This document shows positions 57,553 through 64,000 of a DNA stretch of 64,000 nucleotides, one piece after another. This DNA is from Pyrrhoderma lamaoense (Eukaryota > Basidiomycota > Agaricomycetes > Hymenochaetales > Hymenochaetaceae). A program made the translations under genes and the position numbers. The notes beneath the pieces were generated by a model, which saw nothing but the letters and a program-made list of their open reading frames with translations, made no database searches and had not been told where the DNA came from. The stretch is taken from the NCBI GenBank assembly GCA_002794735.1, contig NBAZ01000009.1, positions 992,001 through 1,056,000 on the forward strand, written 5' to 3'. Within the stretch, counting starts at the first letter, position 1. The number at the start of each line of letters is the position of its first letter.

Positions 57553-60500
57553 CGTGGGTATGAGAGCGAATGCAGCAAATAGATGATCAGAATTTGCCTC
57601 TCCTGGATGCGAACTCTGTTTCTCGTAATTAAGAGGATGAAAGATGGAATCAAAAATGATACAAAACTGAAGTATCTATCAATCAATGCCCAGACAGCCT
57701 CTGAGGTGAGAACTCAAAACCTCCCAAAATGTAGGCCGTTTCTGCTGTGCTAGCCACGCCTACTTCACTGTTAGTGCTGATACACACGAACGGAAGGGGA
57801 TATGATGAGGGTGAACTTAGAAGGGATATTGACTCCGTCACAGAATTGAAGGCGAGAGCGAAATGAATGTGAGGAAAAACGAGCGTGAATGTCTTGCGGA
57901 CGTGGATTCTTTGACGTGTCTTCGTTGTTGACCGTCTACTATCGTCAACGTTGTCTGTATACTCGACGTCGTGGACAACGTTGAAAGGAGTATAAGGGGG
58001 GTAGGGACGGAATTTTAAATGATTATGCGATGTTCCTGGATCAAAGCGATCAGTGCGCGGTCTAGACTGCTCATTTTCCACGCTTTCTCTGATGTGTATC
58101 AGAAGGATAATAGGGGAAAACGCCAGCAACTACTCATACCTAAAGGTCAGAGCGTCTTTGTTCTGAAACGGTTACTTCTCAGTGGCTTGAGAGCACATTT
58201 TTCTCAGACCACAATCGGGTTGTGTGGTATCTGAGTATGTGTACTTTGTGTATATTGAATATTCATGTATCTTTAAGGAAAACTTCCATTTTGGGAACTG
58301 TAAAGATGGAACTTCCTGATTGGTGGCTTCGCTTTTTCTAGTTGATATAAGTCACCGTGATCAACCGATACGGCTTTCCATGAGTAAATATAATTGATAT
58401 ATCTCTCTTTCCAGTAGATTGTTCCACTATATTGCAAATATCTGTATCTTTCCTATATTCGATACTCCACTCTCGTTTCCCCATCTTTAGGTACACCGGG
58501 TCTGGGTATCAAGATGCAGCCACTTTTGGGCGGCGCCTTACGAGATTTCATAGAAGATGACCTTATTCAAGGTGGTCATTACCGTGGCGAATATCATTGT
58601 TTTACTTTTATGCATTGCAAACTCTAGATATTTTTGTGGGTAAACAAATAACAAAGAGAAATCCGCATTTTACCCTTGAGGTCCACCCAATCCCACCCAT
58701 TGTCAAAGCATATCCTCTCGAAGTCCTGCATCCGAGAAGTAGGATCTCTTGATCGGTTTTCGACTTTATTCCGGCGATGGGACTTTTTAACACCAATATG
58801 CAACAGCTTACTTTCCTTCCAAAGGATCCGAACAATGCAAGAGTTCCGTAACCCACGATGAAGATAAGAAAAAGGGTGCATGACTAAAGCGTCCCTTGTC
58901 GAAGTTCTAGTATCTTATTTTATACATACAAGATACTCGCAAAGATTTCTATGGAGTTTCTAGTTGCTTAGAAGTCAGAGTTGGTGGACACTACTTACGT
59001 TCTTTTGCCTCGATGAAATTGTTACTTATAAGATAGATGGATGATCATTAACATCAAGTTCAGCAACGGGACATCCATACACTAACCATCATGCTGATTG
59101 GTCAACAATTCCTTCGATTATGACATTAAAAAGCATCCCTGCACGATCCCCGATATTTCATCATATCGGACTTGGTTAAAGTAGATCCAAGGTTCATCAT
59201 GCAGGCCGTATGAATTTCATTTGCTCCAAGAATTTGCTCTGGGACCTGCTACCTGTCGAGGACATCGAAGCATGTATACATGAAAGCAAATACTTGATTT
59301 ATCTCTATCAGGGCTAACGGCACACTTAGAAGCGTCGCGGGAAGGCAAAAATAGTATGTAGAATTACACATTGCGCTGATTTCTTGCACAAGAACGTGTG
59401 CAAGAACTTCTTGGACTTTTTATGGAAAGAGTGCACTCAAGCCTGAATAGGAAGACCGCGGGTCTGAGAGCCTTCCACTTAGTTCTACCGAGGTGCACAG
59501 CAGCTATATCCATAGTTTCAAATAGATTTTGTAATCAACTCATCCTTTTCAAGTAAACTCAATTCTTGGGGCATCCTGTAGATAGGCAACTTTGGCTAAT
59601 TCTGCTTGAACAAAGTTACTTCTCTCTTTGGCTTCCTCTTAGCACTGTTATCGTAATTCTCTGAATAAGCTCCGATTAACAACTCATGACCATATGGCGT
59701 TTTTTATTGAACCATATCCTCAAGCTCGTTCGTGAGGCCGATCCTTCATACACCTGAGTTCATTGTGTTTTATAAAGATGTAAATGACAACATATAAGCC
59801 GCAACCGCCGGAAAACAACTAAATAAGGATACTGATCTTAACCGGAATGAGATGATAGCCGCACAGGTCCAAGTGACTTAGCCGGTGTAACGCTCCCGTG
59901 ACTGACGCGTCAATTTGAATTTATCAGAGACACCCCCAGGCAACGTGAACAAGCCAGCCATTTGATGACAAGCAGCTACTCTACGAATTCTCAAACTGGG
60001 AGGGTACAATATCTGACTACTCGCAATGGAATATGTCAAAATAATGAGATGAAACTTGAACTACTGTATGGGAGATTGATAAAATAACTTATAATTGTGG
60101 AATCTGTCTTATAACAATATAAACTTTCCTAAAGGACCTATCTCCGCTTACTCTTACCTCGACCCCGAGATGGGCTCCTGCCCCGACCGGCCGCTACATC
60201 CGTGGTAGTTGGAATCTCGCTGCGTCTGTCTCTCGGCCTTGCGGGCCTTTCTTTCCATCATTCATCTTCGTTTGTGTCATTACACTTCCCTTCTCTTCAA
60301 CTTAACCTCTTGTCATTCATTTGTATCACACTCTTTTCATGCTTTTCAATCTCTAACGTCTATAAAAAGACTCAAACTTCTATCTCTGGCTCTAAAACTT
60401 GGGCATAAACTTTTGAATCAATTACAGACTAAAAGTGTCGCCGAATTCTGGACCATAATGAACACGCCAATTATCATCTCGTTCTTTATCGGTGTGTTCT

Positions 60501-61429
60501 TCTTGACTGGCATTCATTGTATAATGCATGTTATCTGATTGCTGCGCTGAAATAGGTCTTATTTTAACGAGCATGTATGTGTGGACGCTCATCTCGTGCA
60601 TCCGACAATCCGACGTTGATTTAATTTCCCTGTAGTTTGTTTGGAACAACTCTAGGACAGTCTGGCTATTATTTCTCAGTCTATCACAGAGATACCAAGA
60701 GCCATCACCTTCTTGTACGAGCTTAACTCTATCATTAGCTATATCTCCGTTAACACTGTGTGAAAAAACTTCTGCTTGGATCATCCCATGATGGACTCAC
60801 TTCTGAATCTCAGGTCATAGCACTCATGTGAGAAGTGTTTTCTCCCATGAAGCAAGGACGAGAGCTAACCATGTAAATAGGTTACTTGATGCGTTGCATA
60901 TGGTTGTGCTTTGTATTGCAGCTTATTATACTCTTCTTTCATGGTCAAATCCTTCCCATGCCTTAACTATGACAAAATGGTACTTCATCCAGTAATATTC
61001 CTAAAAGACTCCTTTTCTAACTACTATCGACTCATTAGGAGCCTTCCGGTATGCCTTCTTATCTTTATCTTGGCAAACTTAAACTCTGATCGTGCTTTTT
61101 GATTTTTGAATTCAAGTCATCGATCGCAATTACTGTGAGTCAATCAAACCGCTGCGCACCCGATTCTTTTACCATCATACTGATCTTTCCCCTTTTAGTA
61201 TCTTCTTACCTTTATCGTTCAATTGTGAGTACTCAGATTTATGTATATGACATTTTTTGACGGAATTTCTAGCTTCTTCCTTTGGAGGATATGGATATGT
61301 ATGGAAATTTATCGATTAACCAAATTTCATTACTGAAAGCAACTTTCTTTAGTAAGCCGAAAAAATAAATTATTATGTCTATCTATTGTACGTCAATATT
61401 TCGTCAAGCTACCACCAATTAGCAATTCT
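57553..61429. other. Gene-poor AT-rich stretch
   Basis: Nearly 4 kb with no recognised gene. A 148-codon minus-strand frame at 57683-58129 probably lies in the DUF7729 upstream region. Frames at 60209-60538 (+) and 60422-60784 (-) overlap each other and have no motifs. The first exons of the DUF6534 gene may lie in its last few hundred bases. Confidence 0.5.
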
Positions 61430-63764
61430 CATCTTTTGTACAAGGCCCTTGTATCTCTACTTCAAATAGGTGGGTTTAATTATATTGTCGATTGTCGATT
61501 ACGTGACAGGTGTGACTTATACTGTCAAAACCATCCTTGAAATTATCATCCAAAGGTTCTGGTATCGGTGTGTATAAGCAGTATTATCGTGTCATGTATG
61601 AATTGGCAACTCAAATTTCATTCTGAACTCCGACAGTGGCCGTTGTCGATGTTTCTTCTACAAACCCTCTTCTTGTGCTAACTTCAGGGACAAAGCTATA
61701 TGCTACAATCGAATTGTCAAGTCGGTTTGCGGCGGACCTTGCTATATTTGGGACGCTTGTTTTCTTTCTGAATAGGGGAAGGTCTTCTATGGACCAGTAA
61801 GTAGCCAATACTAGAATGGGAATGACTGGTTTCTTGATATTGTTACCCCTCTATTCCAGCGCCCTAGCGACTAACTCAGTGCTGAATCGACTAATCTTAT
61901 TTGCGATCTCAACTGGGCTTATGACGAGGTTTGTGACCTCGTTTTGTATCCTTACAACAATGATGTACTCATTCGCTTACAGTATAGCAACGATGACAAA
62001 TCTAGCTTTGGTAAGTACTTTTTTTAAGAATAATTTCCAATTCACTACTAATCATTCTATCAGTTCGTCGCAACACCAAATACCTTTTATTGGGTAATTC
62101 CCCATGTTGTTTCCAGTAAATGTAAGACTATATGTGATTACTTTTTAAAAGAGTATACTGATTATCTAGCACTCAGTATATGTTTGTTCTACCCTTGCTA
62201 CTCTCAATTCTCGACGACGAGTTCGCGATATCTTTAATAATCCCAACTCTAGCTCTCAATTTTTGCCTGGAACGCGCCCTGTAACACCTTCAACACCAGC
62301 TCTGATGGCTCCAATTTCGGTGAAATTCGATTTTGATTCACGGGAAAGCACGGATGGAGGTCACAGCTCTCAATTTTCTCATTCAAACTCCCGAAGCCGC
62401 GGTCGAGAAATATTGCATGCTTTCGTGAAGAAGAAAATATCTCCGGTGGAAGAGCGTCCCGATAGCGTTGCAGCTCATGAATTATGTCCTCCCCCTCCTA
62501 TTGAGGAAAGTGAACGAGATCGTTCCGGACGCTCTCGTCGGGAACTTCTTAGTCTTATTTTCAACCGAAATTCTATGCCGACACTTGATGTTACCATTCC
62601 ATCAGGTCGACTTAGTCCAACGCCGTCATCCGCTTTTGCACCTTCGAGGTTTTCAATAACAGTCACCTCACCTATTCGTGCAAAGCAGGGTACCGAAACT
62701 AAGGGAGCTGCTACTCGTGCATCATATCTACTGTCGCCTGTCACACCGTCATCAACATCAACAGATGGTAATACACCCGCTTCAAACTGGGGCCCTTCAT
62801 TCTGGAGGCGATCTGCTCAATCGTATCTTTCGGCATCAGCTCAATCTCCTGTTGTTCCGTCTTTGCATTCATCGCGCTTAACAGCTCATACTTTCAATAC
62901 TTGTACACAGACGATAGCTTCTCTTCGAAGTGTACTTACTACAAAGTCTCCTCTCCCAGCTCCTATCCCAACATTCGCTCCAGCTTCTTTCCTTCCCTCT
63001 CTCGCTTCAACAGCGCACGGGTCTCGGTTCACTGGGAATACTTCGGCGGCGGCTGGATCTCTACCTCCTGGAGATGCATTCATAAATTTAAGCAGCGTTG
63101 CGGCCAGTCGAGCGAGTACTGATAGTGCTGTGCGCCGCATCGCAGGTATCAATGAACGACCAGACTCTATCGGATCTTCCGTGCAAGTAACCCAATGCTC
63201 TTACGGCAATGCTCCTGCCCGAACTGTTATTGTCAGTAGCCCTGGTGCTCGAGGCTCTGCTGTGACTGTGAATAGCATGCGACCTGTTTTCCAGTATCAA
63301 TCTCTCCCGTTGGTCCCGATGAATACCCTCCTCCTCCTTCAGCCTATGTTCCGTCTCCATCAGCTCCTTTGAATAATTCTCCTACCAAAGCTCAATCACA
63401 CGTTGATTCATACCCCATAACCCAACCTCCGATCCGATCCTGCTCTCCTCAGCCTCCTTCTCAGATTTTTATCCCACCTCCCTACGACCAAAAGACGCGA
63501 AAAAAGTCTACGCTCAAGGGCCCACGTGCACCTCCACCTCATCACTTGCACTCTCCCCCTCCAACCTCATCAGGTACTACATGGACATCTACAACAGCAG
63601 TATCAGGACAATCGGGAACAAGCTCGAATACTGCTGTAACTACAACGGTAATGTTGAAAGTACCGAAGGATCGTAACTCAAAGGGGAGTTCGGGAGGACG
63701 GCGATCTGCCACCGTCATAGGCGGACGTTTATTACTAGCGGAGAAGAGGATGGGAGGCTCTTAG
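61430..63764 (+). CDS. DUF6534-family membrane protein with long cytosolic tail (5' end unresolved, one apparent frameshift)
   Basis: Multi-pass protein of a family greatly expanded in Agaricomycetes; function unknown. Recognised segments: TVKTILEIIIQRFWYRC (about 61515-61570), then RFAADLAIFGTLVFFLNRGR (to 61790), NSVLNRLILFAISTGLMT, SIATMTNLAL, FVATPNTFYWVIPHVVS and VYVCSTLATLNSRRRVRDIF. The last four match the family's terminal helices and the LATLN-R end. A 500-residue Ser/Pro-rich cytosolic tail follows. At about 63291-63300 the frame changes: one added base would join VFQ to SISPVGPDEYPPPPSAY, which leads to the stop at 63762-63764. The N-terminal helices were not placed, so the true start is probably upstream of 61430. 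Confidence 0.75.
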
Positions 63765-64000
63765 ATACACATTTCCCTGTTAGATGGGTTGTATCTATGA
63801 TCCTTTAACTTATTCGTGAATTATTTTTCCATGGACACTCTAGCATTCCCTTGTCATCCCACCCCCTTGTTCTGAAAGATCATGGTTCACCCAGTTTACG
63901 TGTATGTTCGTGCACCTTACAATCAGTCATTCAGATTATAAGTGTTAGCATCTTCGAATATATGTATATGTACGCCTATTGTACAGAGAGCATTTACAAT
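63765..64000. other. 3' flank at window end
   Basis: Downstream sequence of the DUF6534 gene; nothing recognised before the window ends. Confidence 0.5.

Noticed and set aside
57683..58129. 148-codon minus-strand open frame
   Set aside because: No motif and no splice partner; lies directly upstream of the DUF7729 start and is probably untranslated or promoter sequence.
60209..60784. Overlapping frames of 109 (+) and 120 (-) codons
   Set aside because: They overlap each other, show no motif, and sit in AT-rich intergenic sequence.
1..64000. tRNA, rRNA or CRISPR array
   Set aside because: No cloverleaf-like sequence with A and B boxes, no rRNA, and no regularly spaced repeats were seen by eye; a tRNA scan was not possible.

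Overview
This is nuclear DNA from a fungus, almost certainly a basidiomycete of the Agaricomycetes. Nearly every gene is cut by many introns of about 45-70 bases with GT...AG ends. Several proteins belong to families expanded in or typical of Agaricomycetes: a DUF6534 membrane protein, a DUF7729 protein, a C2-NACHT-WD40 STAND protein, an AA9 polysaccharide monooxygenase and an Atg11 scaffold. I cannot fix the genus. Exon limits below were worked out by hand from splice signals and reading phase, so single junctions may be off although the gene identities are mostly firm.

Layout: 1-852 (-) partial AA9 LPMO. 1702-3379 (-) PWI/RS splicing factor (SRRM1-like). 4756-13076 (+) three tandem paralogous cytochrome P450s, the third interrupted. 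13608-15549 (-) FAD/NADPH monooxygenase facing them. 16053-17286 (+) SEC20 SNARE, perhaps ending at 17684. 18186-19912 (-) mitochondrial Tim44-like/mL45 protein. 20794-23098 (+) NMD3. 24111-24891 (-) RPB10. 24892-28178 gene-poor. 28179-33162 (+) C2-NACHT-WD40 protein with 14 WD repeats. 33808-35401 (-) F-box-like protein. 35402-38452 gene-poor. 38453-39500 (+) aldo-keto reductase. 39756-41113 (-) PL14-like polysaccharide lyase. 42390-44131 (+) Old Yellow Enzyme-type oxidoreductase. 44454-49097 (+) ATG11. 50470-52653 (+) MFS sugar transporter. 54433-54831 (-) small hypothetical ORF. 56097-57552 (-) DUF7729 protein. About 61430-63764 (+) DUF6534 membrane protein.

Functionally the window mixes housekeeping genes (splicing, ribosome export, RNA polymerase, ER SNARE, mitoribosome, selective autophagy) with lifestyle genes: plant-polymer attack (AA9, PL14-like), sugar uptake (MFS), and oxidative or detoxifying metabolism (three P450s, FMO, AKR, OYE). 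The tandem P450s and the convergent FMO form the only compact block that could act together; no core biosynthetic enzyme lies beside them.

The most important technical observation is that eleven reading-frame breaks in six otherwise well-conserved genes all have the same sense: one base too few. Most lie at short C or G runs. This pattern points to sequencing or assembly deletions rather than gene death, so the 'broken' genes here should be treated as probably intact until checked against raw reads. I found no clearly new molecular system. The more unusual items are a gene-conversion patch between two P450s, a shared upstream element in front of the same two genes, a start-codon-only first exon in RPB10, and a possible luminal tail with an ER-retrieval-like end on SEC20.
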